Source of the DNA: Candidatus Saccharimonadota bacterium | Lineage (GTDB): Bacteria; Patescibacteriota; Saccharimonadia; Saccharimonadales; Saccharimonadaceae | Assembly: GCA_017510925.1 (NCBI GenBank) | Contig: JAFWLT010000005.1 | Span: 1 to 64,000, forward strand | Length of the DNA: 64,000 nt | Direction: 5' to 3' | Shown here: positions 21,386 to 29,502 of the stretch, in pieces | How positions within the stretch are numbered: the first letter of the stretch is position 1 | Layout: each line of letters starts with the position of its first letter | Program-made: the position numbers and the translations under genes | Notes under the pieces: model-generated | Told to the model about the DNA's origin: nothing | Databases searched by the model: none | Seen by the model: the letters and a program-made list of their open reading frames with translations, nothing else

Positions 21386-22510
21386 ATGGATATAATTTTA
21401 GGTGTGATGGGGGTTATAATAATAGTTCTTTTGGCCTTGATTTTGATTTTGTCGCTCAGGAAAAAACCAGAGAATCAAAGCACAGATTATAAAAAAATGG
21501 AAGAACGTTTGATTCGGATGGAGGGAGAGATTTCTAAACTTAATCCAGAAATAGATCGTAACTTTCGTGAAAATCGTAAAGAAATTGCCGAGAATTTAGA
21601 GAGGCTTCAGACCGGTAACGAGAAAAAGCTCGAAGAAATGCGTGAAACCGTAGATGAAAAACTTAAAGCCTCAGTAGAAAAAAGATTCAATGAGAGTTTT
21701 AAGTCTATTTCTACTCAGCTAACGCAGGTTTACCAAGGCCTCGGCGAGATGAGAAGTATGGCAAATGAAGTTGGTGACCTCAAAAAAGTGATGGAGGGCG
21801 TAAAGACGCGTGGTATTTATGGCGAAGTACAACTCGGGGCAATTATTGAAGATATGTTAAATAAAACCCAGTATGAAGAAAATGTAATTACTAAACCAGG
21901 CTCTAACGATAGGGTAGAATTTGCTGTAAAAATGCCAGGCAAAGAAAACAATGTATTTCTTCCGATTGATTCTAAATTCCCAGTAGAAAATTATTCTAGA
22001 TTGATTGCTGCTTATGATGAGGGAAATAAAACGGCAATTGCTACCTATCAAAAGGCCTTAGCTACTGATGTAAAAGAGCAAGCCAAAAAGATTTCTACTA
22101 AATATTTGGAACCACCAATGACTACAGAATTTGGGGTGATGTTTGTGCCTACAGAATCTTTGTATGCCGAGATTATTAGAATTCCAGGCTTGTCTGAGGA
22201 AATTCGTAAGAAATATAATGTGACGATCGCTTCGCCTTCTACGCTTCCAGTTATGCTAAATGGTCTTGTGATGGGTTTTAGAACGCTTGCTATAGAGAAA
22301 CGCTCGGCTGATGTATGGCAGACTTTGGGTGCAGTAAAAACCCAGTTTGGTAAATTTGGTGACCTACTAGAAGGTGTGCAGAAAAAACTTCAAGAATCTG
22401 CCAATAAGATTGAATCGGCTAGAACCACTTCTCGTCAAATAGAGAAGAAGCTAAAAGACGTGGAAGAATTACCAGAAGCTGATTCTGTAAAATTAATTGG
22501 TGAAGTCTAG
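21386..22510 (+). CDS. rmuC: RmuC-family DNA recombination protein
   Basis: 374 residues. One N-terminal TM helix (about 3-24), a coiled coil (about 35-125, rich in E/K/R), then the RmuC domain (GVKTRGIYGEVQLGAIIEDML, FLPIDSKFPVENYSRL, MFVPTESLYAEI). RmuC proteins limit inversions between short inverted repeats and have a predicted nuclease-like fold. The start is the ATG at 21386; extending upstream would translate the promoter. Its TAG overlaps the lepB TAG on the other strand in a shared CTAG. Confidence 0.92.
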   Translation: MDIILGVMGVIIIVLLALILILSLRKKPENQSTDYKKMEERLIRMEGEISKLNPEIDRNFRENRKEIAENLERLQTGNEKKLEEMRETVDEKLKASVEKRFNESFKSISTQLTQVYQGLGEMRSMANEVGDLKKVMEGVKTRGIYGEVQLGAIIEDMLNKTQYEENVITKPGSNDRVEFAVKMPGKENNVFLPIDSKFPVENYSRLIAAYDEGNKTAIATYQKALATDVKEQAKKISTKYLEPPMTTEFGVMFVPTESLYAEIIRIPGLSEEIRKKYNVTIASPSTLPVMLNGLVMGFRTLAIEKRSADVWQTLGAVKTQFGKFGDLLEGVQKKLQESANKIESARTTSRQIEKKLKDVEELPEADSVKLIGEV

Positions 22511-23190
22511 AACGTACGCATTGAATCAAATGGGAATAGACGGAAGATAACTGGGCCGATGATACGACAATAAGGAATAGTACCAAGACCGTTTCTAGAA
22601 TCCCAAGAGCTGGTACCTTCACGGTTGTCTCCAGAAACAAAGAGTTCGCCTTCTGGGACGATAGTATCTACTTCGCCAGAAGTATATTCTTTTGGACCAT
22701 CGGTAGCAGAAACGCGCCATTTGGTATCATATACAAAGCCTTCTGGATGCTCGTCATTATAAATAGTCATTACGCCATCTTTAACTACTACGCGTTCGCC
22801 AGGGAAGGCAATAGCGCGCTTAATAATAAATTGATCAGATACATTGTTTGGTACAGTACAAGTCATAGGGTTTTCAATACCTTGAGCCTTATATTCTCTC
22901 AATTTTTGCTCGTCTTCGTTCATAAATACTACGATTTGGCCTCTTTCTGGGACGTATTCTTGCCCTAAGAAATGAGCCCAAGATACAGCAGCGCGATTTA
23001 CCACCACGCGATCGTCATTCTTTAAGGTATTTTCCATACTAGTACCCACCACATTATAAGAACGGTATATATAGGTATTTAAAAACATTGTACAGAGAAC
23101 GATAGCAATTACAAACCCAGCTAAGCTCAAGATATCCTTAGCTACAGGATGTTTTTCAAAAAATTTCGGATTCATAATTTTGATGTTCAT
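22507..23190 (-). CDS. lepB: Signal peptidase I
   Basis: 227 residues with one N-terminal TM helix (about 19-42). Catalytic Ser51 is in GTSMENTL and Lys124 in FIIKRAIAFPGERV; the C-terminal SGDNREGTSSWDSRNGLG box is complete. It removes signal peptides from secreted proteins such as the large surface proteins in this window. The -10 (minus-strand TGCTATAAT, 23199-23207) ends 8 nt before the ATG with no ribosome binding site. Confidence 0.95.
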   Translation of the reverse strand: MNIKIMNPKFFEKHPVAKDILSLAGFVIAIVLCTMFLNTYIYRSYNVVGTSMENTLKNDDRVVVNRAAVSWAHFLGQEYVPERGQIVVFMNEDEQKLREYKAQGIENPMTCTVPNNVSDQFIIKRAIAFPGERVVVKDGVMTIYNDEHPEGFVYDTKWRVSATDGPKEYTSGEVDTIVPEGELFVSGDNREGTSSWDSRNGLGTIPYCRIIGPVIFRLFPFDSMRTF

Positions 23191-23225
23191 ATTTATATAT
23201 TATAGCACGATATTTATGGTTTTTC

Positions 23226-23234
23226 TGTTATAAT
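23226..23234 (+). promoter_or_regulatory. Extended -10 of the integral membrane protein gene
   Basis: TGTTATAAT ending 7 nt before the ATG at 23242; divergent from the lepB promoter. Confidence 0.7.
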
Positions 23235-23241
23235 ATAATGT

Positions 23242-24048
23242 ATGGCAGATTATGTGCTAGCAAGAAAATCTAGAAATATTGCATCTTCAGCAGTGCATGT
23301 TCTTCTTAATATTCTCCTTGGGATGGGCGCAGTACTTATCACCGTGTTTTCCGAAAACCCAGCCCTTGGCATTATTCTAGTTTTGGTTTCTAAATGGCGT
23401 GTATTTGCAGTAAGAAGCCGCTATCTTTGGATTAATATTAAGTCCAACTTGGTAGATATCATCGTGGGGCTTTCTATCGTGATGTTATCTTATTATTCTA
23501 GTACAGCTAGGAGTTTTGATGAGCCTCTAGATTTTGTATATATCGGTATCTATATGGCGATTTACATCATCTGGCTACTCTTTATCAAGCCAATGTCCTC
23601 AGAGAAGGCTACGATGGCTCAGGCATTGATTGCTGTATTTCTTGGTATTTCTGCTTCTACAATTATGTCTGCAACATTAGACCCAATTGTGGCAGTTCTG
23701 CTATCCTTTGTAATTGGCTATGCTGCCTGCAGACATGTATTAGTCCAGGCTCAGGGTGAAATGGCTGGTCTTACTACGCTTTCTTGTGGCTTGGTCTTTG
23801 CAGAAATTGCTTGGCTTTCGCACTCTTGGGAAATTGTCTACAGCTTTGGCGATTCTGGCATCAGAATCCCACAGGCTGCCATTATTATGACGATTTTTGC
23901 CTTTGCCTATAACTATGCTAGACAAGCCTTACTTCGTCATCGTGAAGATTTCCGATTTAAAGATATTATGGGGCCAATTATCTTTGCGATTCTTCTTATC
24001 GGTATTATTGTGATTTTCTTCTCAAATCCAGCATTCAACATTTACTAA
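23242..24048 (+). CDS. Integral membrane protein of unknown function
   Basis: 268 residues with seven or eight hydrophobic helices (for example VLLNILLGMGAVLITVF, VDIIVGLSIVMLSYY, IGIYMAIYIIWLLFI, MGPIIFAILLIGIIVIFF). No catalytic motif is seen. It looks like a CPR-conserved multi-pass protein, but I cannot name it. The end overlaps the convergent prmC by 14 bp. Confidence 0.75.
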   Translation: MADYVLARKSRNIASSAVHVLLNILLGMGAVLITVFSENPALGIILVLVSKWRVFAVRSRYLWINIKSNLVDIIVGLSIVMLSYYSSTARSFDEPLDFVYIGIYMAIYIIWLLFIKPMSSEKATMAQALIAVFLGISASTIMSATLDPIVAVLLSFVIGYAACRHVLVQAQGEMAGLTTLSCGLVFAEIAWLSHSWEIVYSFGDSGIRIPQAAIIMTIFAFAYNYARQALLRHREDFRFKDIMGPIIFAILLIGIIVIFFSNPAFNIY

Positions 24049-24652
24049 AAACTAAGACAAAACCATTGGTTTTTTGATGTTGGTATTTTGAAGTGGCGTA
24101 ATTTATGATTTCTTGATGCTGTGATGGGTCGGCTTCTAGGATTAAATATTTTGAATTCGCCGTATCGATTAGTTCTTTGATAAGCTTCAAGCCGTGGTCT
24201 TCGGCATAGAGAGCGATGCCGGGGTCTTCTTTTAACGACTCCTTATCTAGCCAATCCCAATCTTTGTCTACGTATGGTAGGTTTGCCACAATAATATCTG
24301 GAGTGAAGTCGATATTATTAAGAAGGTAGGATTTTTTTATCGTAATAGTGGCATTAAGATTTTTGGCGTTCTTTTTGGCGATTTCTAGAGCTTTTTCTGA
24401 GATGTCTACGGCGTAAATATCGGCCTCTTCCAATTCTTTCTTTAGAGTAATAGTAATACAGCCAGAACCAGTGCCGACATCTAAAATTTTAAGACCTTTG
24501 GCATTTAGTGCTGGTTTTTCAGGCTTTACGCCAGGAAGAATTGGCTTCCCAGCCAAAGACAACACTTCGTCTATGATTTGCTCGGTTTCTGGGCGTGGAG
24601 TGAGCACATTCTCATCCACATAAAAATCTCGGCCGTAAAAATTACTCTGCAA
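24035..24652 (-). CDS. prmC: Release factor glutamine methyltransferase, short form
   Basis: This SAM methyltransferase modifies the Gln of the GGQ motif in release factors. [15 protein letters not shown], the SAM loop [18 protein letters not shown] and the substrate loop IVANLPYV are present. At 205 residues it lacks the N-terminal helical domain of typical PrmC (about 280), which grips the release factor. The catalytic NPPY motif reads NLPY. It starts inside the last codons of prfA (11-nt overlap), supporting the assignment. Confidence 0.88.
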   Translation of the reverse strand: MQSNFYGRDFYVDENVLTPRPETEQIIDEVLSLAGKPILPGVKPEKPALNAKGLKILDVGTGSGCITITLKKELEEADIYAVDISEKALEIAKKNAKNLNATITIKKSYLLNNIDFTPDIIVANLPYVDKDWDWLDKESLKEDPGIALYAEDHGLKLIKELIDTANSKYLILEADPSQHQEIINYATSKYQHQKTNGFVLVFSKC

Positions 24653-25679
24653 GGCTACGCTCGTGTTTGATTAATTCGTTAATGATATCGTCGATATCGC
24701 CATCCATAGCTGCATTAATATTGCTACGGTTATAGTGAATACGATGGTCGGTGATGCGATCTTGAGGGAAGTTATAGGTACGAATTTTTTCGGAGCGATC
24801 ACCAGTACCGATAAGGGATTTTCTGGCTTCGGAAGCATTCTTTAATTCTTCTTCTTTCTTCTTCTCAAGAAGTCTAGAACGAAGGATATTCATAGCTTTA
24901 ACACGGTTTTGTTGTTGAGAACGCTCGTCTTGCATTGCCACTACAATGCCAGTAGGGATATGGGTGATTCTCACGGCAGAGTCTGTGGTGTTGACGCCCT
25001 GACCACCGTGGCCACCAGAGCGATAAATATCGATTCTGAGATCTTCTTGCTTGATCTCTAGATCTTCTTCTGAGGCTTCTGGGAGTACTGCTACGGTAGC
25101 AGTAGATGTGTGGATGCGCCCCTGAGATTCTGTGACAGGAACTCTTTGTACCCTATGTACGCCACCTTCAAATTTGAGTAGGCCGTAGGCATTGTCTCCG
25201 GAAATCTTAAAGATAACTTCTTTCATGCCACCGGTATCGTTTTCGTTTTTGGAGATTAACTCGGTTTTTAGGCCGTGATCTTCGGCATATCTTTCGTACA
25301 TTCTAAATAGCTCACCAGCAAATAAGGAAGCTTCGTCGCCCCCGGCGCCAGCGCGAATTTCAATAATAGCTGGTTTATCGTCGGTAGGATCTCTAGGAAT
25401 TAGCAACTCTTCTAACCTAGCCTTGTCTTGTTCTAGAGAAGATTCGTAATTTTTGACGTCTTCTTTTGCCATTTCGCCAAGATCTGGGTCATTAACAAGC
25501 GCTCTAGCTTCTTCTAGATTTTCGGTATCTTTTTTAATCTTTTCGTCTAGTTCTAGAATTTCCTTTAAAATATTAGCCCTTCTTCCTTTAGCAGCAAAAT
25601 CAGGATGAGAATAAGCGTCGGGAGTTGCTAGAAACTGCTCGATTTCATCAAGCTCAGTTTTGATTTTCGATAAATCCAT
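24642..25679 (-). CDS. prfA: Peptide chain release factor 1
   Basis: 345 residues. The GGQ motif is in [20 protein letters not shown], and the stop-codon reading motif is of the PxT type ([14 protein letters not shown]), so it is RF1 (UAA/UAG), not RF2. The start is the ATG at 25679, directly after the -10 by 6 nt. The longer upstream frame would translate the promoter. prmC follows with overlap, the usual functional pair. Confidence 0.95.
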   Translation of the reverse strand: MDLSKIKTELDEIEQFLATPDAYSHPDFAAKGRRANILKEILELDEKIKKDTENLEEARALVNDPDLGEMAKEDVKNYESSLEQDKARLEELLIPRDPTDDKPAIIEIRAGAGGDEASLFAGELFRMYERYAEDHGLKTELISKNENDTGGMKEVIFKISGDNAYGLLKFEGGVHRVQRVPVTESQGRIHTSTATVAVLPEASEEDLEIKQEDLRIDIYRSGGHGGQGVNTTDSAVRITHIPTGIVVAMQDERSQQQNRVKAMNILRSRLLEKKKEEELKNASEARKSLIGTGDRSEKIRTYNFPQDRITDHRIHYNRSNINAAMDGDIDDIINELIKHERSLAE

Positions 25680-25694
25680 GATATAATTATAACA
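25679..25694. promoter_or_regulatory. Overlapping divergent promoters for prfA and tRNA-Val
   Basis: The near-palindrome TATAATTATA holds both -10 boxes: plus strand 25682-25687 with TGA before it (tRNA-Val), minus strand 25691-25686 with TGT (prfA). The hexamers share 2 bp. Confidence 0.75.
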
Positions 25695-25701
25695 CAAAAG
25701 T

Positions 25702-25778
25702 GGGCTTTTAGCTCAGTTGGCTAGAGCGCAGCATTCACATTGCTGAGGTCACAGGTTCGAGCCCTGTAAAGCCCACCA
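25702..25778 (+). tRNA. tRNA-Val (anticodon CAC)
   Basis: Acceptor GGGCTTT/AAAGCCC, D arm GCTC/GAGC, anticodon stem CAGCA/TGCTG around TTCACAT (CAC), T arm ACAGG/CCTGT, encoded CCA. The anticodon arm is nearly identical to that of tRNA-Ala(CGC). Confidence 0.94.
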
Positions 25779-25797
25779 TTTTTGTTGAGGTGCTCCC

Positions 25798-25826
25798 TTG
25801 ACTTTTTATTGCGTTTGTGCTATAAT
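25798..25826 (+). promoter_or_regulatory. Strong promoter of the 25880 orphan pair
   Basis: TTGACT, 17 bp, TATAAT with TGTGC before the -10. Almost identical to the promoter at 52797-52825. Confidence 0.85.
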
Positions 25827-25879
25827 TATAAGAGGTACATTAAAAAATCTTATTCTACAGAGATAGGGGGTATGAAATT

Positions 25880-26332
25880 ATGGCAGAGAATAAGACCAGT
25901 TTAGAGGAAAAACATTGTTACTATGGAGTTTTATTGGGCTTCCTCTACGCAGTTGGTAATAACCAGGCTTATATCAAGATGGGTATCAATGACGAAGAGG
26001 GTGTTTATCCTGTACAGAAAATGATGTACGATTACGGCATCAGTGGCAGGATCGACGAAGAAATCCGTATTTCTAGTAGCATCCAGGACATCACGCTGAA
26101 GAATTTAAACAAGTGGTCTAAGAGGGTTGGCTTTAAGCCTATCCGAGATACTGATCTTCCTAAGATTGTGAAGTTTTGTCAGGATGAAACACGTAGGAGT
26201 TATATTAGGAATAGAGTGCAGAAGTGCTTTAGGACTGGTGAACTTCTATCCATAGCAGATCTTATCCAACTGAGGTTGGATGTAGAAAAGAAAGCTATTG
26301 AAAAAGCCAAAAAAACAAGAAGGGGGTGCTGA
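25880..26332 (+). CDS. Orphan soluble protein
   Basis: 150 residues, mixed helical, no TM or signal peptide, basic C-terminus (AIEKAKKTRRGC). I recognise no family. The leader is about 50 nt; AGGGGGT ends 8 nt before the ATG. It is followed after 2 nt by a second orphan gene, probably in one mRNA, with a terminator after both. The promoter and leader layout match the 52878 gene. Confidence 0.75.
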   Translation: MAENKTSLEEKHCYYGVLLGFLYAVGNNQAYIKMGINDEEGVYPVQKMMYDYGISGRIDEEIRISSSIQDITLKNLNKWSKRVGFKPIRDTDLPKIVKFCQDETRRSYIRNRVQKCFRTGELLSIADLIQLRLDVEKKAIEKAKKTRRGC

Positions 26333-26334
26333 AA

Positions 26335-26643
26335 ATGGCTGAAACAATGAACAAGGTAGTGTACTACCATTCTCTACTCAATTTCCTAAATGTGGTAGAG
26401 TTCTGTCGTCGCAATCTGAGGAAAGATCTGAAAGAAGACGAGTACAACCAGGCATTTGCGATTCTTGACTACAATTCTCAATGGGTGAAACTTGCTCCGT
26501 TATCTAAGGAGACCAAGGAAAAGCTCCTTAAGGCTGCAAAAGATCCTGAAACCAGAGAGCGTCTGAGAGAAATCATCAAGAAGATTATGCCGAAAAGAGG
26601 CGTTGCCTCTGTAGAAGATTTGCTGAAAGAGGCTGGGGAGTAA
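26335..26643 (+). CDS. Small orphan helical protein
   Basis: 102 residues, highly charged and probably all-helical (RRNLRKDLKEDEYNQAF, ETKEKLLKAAKDPETRERL). The start is the ATG at 26335 with AGGGGGTG upstream inside the preceding gene. No family recognised. It may work with the product of the gene 2 nt upstream. Confidence 0.72.
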   Translation: MAETMNKVVYYHSLLNFLNVVEFCRRNLRKDLKEDEYNQAFAILDYNSQWVKLAPLSKETKEKLLKAAKDPETRERLREIIKKIMPKRGVASVEDLLKEAGE

Positions 26644-26661
26644 TCCCCGGCCCTTTTTGTT
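26628..26661 (+). terminator. Terminator of the orphan pair
   Basis: GGCTGGGG/CCCCGGCC-type stem then T5; the stop codon sits in the loop. Confidence 0.75.
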
Positions 26662-26690
26662 GTATTTTTTACATTTTTAGCATAAAAGCC

Positions 26691-26720
26691 TTGAAAATAC
26701 TATATTTAGTGTGCTAGAAT
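26691..26720 (+). promoter_or_regulatory. nrdD promoter
   Basis: TTGAAA, 18 bp, TAGAAT with TGTGC before the -10. Confidence 0.72.
26697..26712 (+). promoter_or_regulatory. NrdR box 1
   Basis: ATACTATATTTAGTGT matches the NrdR consensus ACACTATATATAGTGT at 14 of 16 positions; it lies between the -35 and -10. Confidence 0.75.
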
Positions 26721-26729
26721 ATTAATTAG

Positions 26730-26745
26730 ACACTAAATATGGGGG
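26730..26745 (+). promoter_or_regulatory. NrdR box 2
   Basis: ACACTAAATATGGGGG matches 12 of 16 positions; 33 bp from box 1, about three helical turns, as in known paired NrdR boxes. Confidence 0.65.
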
Positions 26746-26782
26746 CGTTAGGTTATACACTGAACAAAATCAAGGAGGTAAA

Positions 26783-28975
26783 ATGTTCAAAAAAATCAAA
26801 AAACGGGATGGGAAAATCGTTAATTTTAATGTAGAAAAGATTGCTGATGCTATTGCTAAGGCTGGGCTTGCTACAGAGGAATTTAAACCTGAAAAAGCTG
26901 CAAAATTGGCTGACAAAGTATTAAAAAGGGCTGAAGAGCAGATCACTACTAGAACTCCATCCGTAGAGCAAATCCAAGATATTGTAGAGGAAGTTTTGAT
27001 GGAATCCTCTTATAAGAAGACAGCTAGAGAATATATCAGATTCCGTCAGGAACGTTCTCGTATCCGTGAAGCTAAGTCTGATCTTATGAACGTATATAAA
27101 ACTATTTCTCACGCTGATGCCTCCGAAGATTCCGACGTTAAGCGCTCTAACGCTAACGTAGACGGTAACTCTGCCATGGGTAAGATGCTCCAATTTGGCG
27201 CAGAAGGTTCTAAAGTATTTGCTAAGACTATGCTTCTTCGCCCCGATATTGCTGCTGCCCACGATAACGGCGATATTCATATTCACGACCTTGATTTTTA
27301 CGCTACTGGTACGCTTACTTGTTGCCAGTCTGACCCATTCGTATTATTTGAAAATGGTGGTTTTAATACTGGTCACGGCCACCTTAGAACTCCTAATTCA
27401 ATTGGCTCTTATGCTGCGCTTGCCGCTATTTTGCTTCAAGCTAATCAAAACGAACAACACGGTGGTCAATCTATTCCAAACTTTGACTATGCGATGGCTC
27501 CAGGCGTAGATAAGTCCTTTAGAAAGGCTCTTAAGCGTAACCTAGACAAATATAATAAATTTGCTGGCAAAAAGCTCGAGCTCAAACTAAAAGATACCGT
27601 CAAGTATGGTGACGACGAAAAACTCAAGAAAGATAAATGGCCAAAAGAGGTAATCGAAGCTTCTAATGAGGATGTAGAGAGAGAAACTCTTCAGGCAATG
27701 GAAGGCTTTGTGCACAATCTCAATACGATGCATTCTCGTGCTGGTGCGCAGGTACCATTTACTTCTATTAACTTCGGTACCGACACTACTCCATCTGGGC
27801 GTTTGGTATCTTTTGACCTTCTTCAAGCTACTGAAAATGGTCTTGGCAAGGGCGAAACACCAATTTTCCCAATTTCTATCTTTAAGGTAAAATCTGGTGT
27901 CAACTATGAGCCAAACGATCCAAACTACGACCTCTTTAAGAAGTCTATGGAAGTTTCAGCTAAGAGATTATTCCCAAATTTCTGCTTTATCGATGCTCCA
28001 TATAATCTCAAATACTACAAAAAAGGTGATTATAGAACCGAAATCGCAACAATGGGCTGTAGAACTCGTGTATTTGCTTCAGTTTTCCCAGAGTCCGATG
28101 GTATAGTGACTGGGCGTGGTAACTGTTCGTTTACTACTATAAACCTAGTCAGAATTGGTATCAAACACGGTATTTGCCTTAAAGAGCGCAAAGAGGCTGA
28201 TTGGGATGGTTTCTATAAAGAGCTAGACGAAAAGATGGACCTCGTAAAAGATGAGCTTCTCGAACGTTTTGAATTCCAGGCTAACCAGCACGTAAGGAAC
28301 TTCCCATTCTTGATGGGCCAAGGCAACTGGTTTGGCTCCGAAAAACTTGGCTGGAATGATACTCTTAGAGATGTAATCAAACACGGTACACTCTCAATTG
28401 GCTTTATTGGCCTTGCTGAGACTCTCGTAGCTATGATTGGCAAACATCACGGTGAAGATGAGGACGCAAGAGAGCTTGGCCTCGATATTATCACTCATAT
28501 GAGAGAAAGATGCGACGATTATTGTAAGAAATATCATCTCAACTTCTCGCTTCTTGCTACCCCGGCTGAAGGTATTGCTGGTCGCTTTACTAAGATTGAT
28601 AGAAAAGAATTTGGCAAGATCAAAGGTGTGACGGATAGAGATTTCTATACTAATTCATTCCACGTACCTGTATATTACCCAATTTCAGCCTTTGATAAGA
28701 TCGATATCGAAGCCCCATACCATAATCTCTGTAACGCCGGGCATATTACCTACATCGAGCTAGATGGTGATCCATCTCAAAACCTTCCAGCCTTTGAATC
28801 TGTGATTCGTAAGATGCACGATTCTGGGATTGGCTATGGCTCAGTAAACCATCCAGTAGATCGTGACCCAGTTTGTGGATTCTCTGGTATAATTAAAGGA
28901 GAAAGATGCCCACATTGTGGCCGTCTAGAAGGAGATGTTAGCTTTGAAAGATTGGGACAAAATTGCAGTTGCTAA
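26783..28975 (+). CDS. nrdD: Anaerobic ribonucleoside-triphosphate reductase (class III)
   Basis: 730 residues. An ATP-cone allosteric domain spans about 1-95 (KKRDGKIVNFNVEKIADAI), followed by the glycyl-radical reductase barrel (HIHDLDFYATGTLTCCQSDP, GRGNCSFTTINLVRIG, GQGNWFGSEKLGW). Near the C-terminus DPVCGFSG contains the glycyl radical Gly, and CPHCG belongs to the zinc site. It makes dNTPs without oxygen and needs NrdG to form the radical. AAGGAGGTAAA precedes the start after a leader of about 56 nt. Two NrdR boxes overlap the promoter. No aerobic reductase is in this window. Confidence 0.96.
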   Translation: MFKKIKKRDGKIVNFNVEKIADAIAKAGLATEEFKPEKAAKLADKVLKRAEEQITTRTPSVEQIQDIVEEVLMESSYKKTAREYIRFRQERSRIREAKSDLMNVYKTISHADASEDSDVKRSNANVDGNSAMGKMLQFGAEGSKVFAKTMLLRPDIAAAHDNGDIHIHDLDFYATGTLTCCQSDPFVLFENGGFNTGHGHLRTPNSIGSYAALAAILLQANQNEQHGGQSIPNFDYAMAPGVDKSFRKALKRNLDKYNKFAGKKLELKLKDTVKYGDDEKLKKDKWPKEVIEASNEDVERETLQAMEGFVHNLNTMHSRAGAQVPFTSINFGTDTTPSGRLVSFDLLQATENGLGKGETPIFPISIFKVKSGVNYEPNDPNYDLFKKSMEVSAKRLFPNFCFIDAPYNLKYYKKGDYRTEIATMGCRTRVFASVFPESDGIVTGRGNCSFTTINLVRIGIKHGICLKERKEADWDGFYKELDEKMDLVKDELLERFEFQANQHVRNFPFLMGQGNWFGSEKLGWNDTLRDVIKHGTLSIGFIGLAETLVAMIGKHHGEDEDARELGLDIITHMRERCDDYCKKYHLNFSLLATPAEGIAGRFTKIDRKEFGKIKGVTDRDFYTNSFHVPVYYPISAFDKIDIEAPYHNLCNAGHITYIELDGDPSQNLPAFESVIRKMHDSGIGYGSVNHPVDRDPVCGFSGIIKGERCPHCGRLEGDVSFERLGQNCSC

Positions 28976-29495
28976 AATCAAAGATTCGCCAAAAGTGCCA
29001 GAGGGGATGATTCGCCTCTCTGGGCCACTAGAACACGATAATATCGTTAATGGTGATGGTCTTAGAGCAGTGGTTTGGACTCAGGGTTGCCCAAATCATT
29101 GTCCAGGCTGCCAAAATCCAGAGACTTGGGATTTTGAAAGTGGGATACTTGTATCTGTTGATGAATTATTTGAGCGCCTATCAAAGTTCCGAGGGCAGAC
29201 CGGCGTTACTTTCTGTGGTGGCGAGCCATTTGTGCAGCCAAAAGCTTGCAAAGAGATCGCTGATAGAGTAAGAAAAGAACTCGGATGGGATGTTTGGAGC
29301 TTCTCCGGCTTTACTTACGAGCAAATCAAAGAGGCTGGTGGCGATGCTTGGGAATTTCTCAAATCACTGGACGCTCTAATTGATGGGCCATTTATCTTGT
29401 CCCAAAAGGATTTGAGTTTGAGATACCGTGGTTCTAAAAACCAGAGACTACTCCACCTTGAACGTGGCACTGGCAAAATTTTAAGTATAGAATAG
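28944..29495 (+). CDS. nrdG: Anaerobic ribonucleotide reductase activating protein
   Basis: This radical SAM enzyme sets the glycyl radical on NrdD. The 4Fe-4S motif CPNHCPGC (C49, C53, C56) and the SAM motif FCGGEPF are present. I prefer the TTG at 28944: AAGGAG at 28929-28934 is 9 nt away. The ATG at 28935 touches that site and would be poorly placed; it adds only three residues. It overlaps nrdD by 32 nt, which suggests coupling. Confidence 0.93.
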   Translation: MKDWDKIAVAKIKDSPKVPEGMIRLSGPLEHDNIVNGDGLRAVVWTQGCPNHCPGCQNPETWDFESGILVSVDELFERLSKFRGQTGVTFCGGEPFVQPKACKEIADRVRKELGWDVWSFSGFTYEQIKEAGGDAWEFLKSLDALIDGPFILSQKDLSLRYRGSKNQRLLHLERGTGKILSIE

Positions 29496-29502
29496 GAGGT
29501 TT

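Noticed and set aside
26721-26782. Riboswitch in the nrdD leader
   Set aside because: No conserved aptamer pattern is recognisable; the dyad symmetry is explained by the NrdR boxes.
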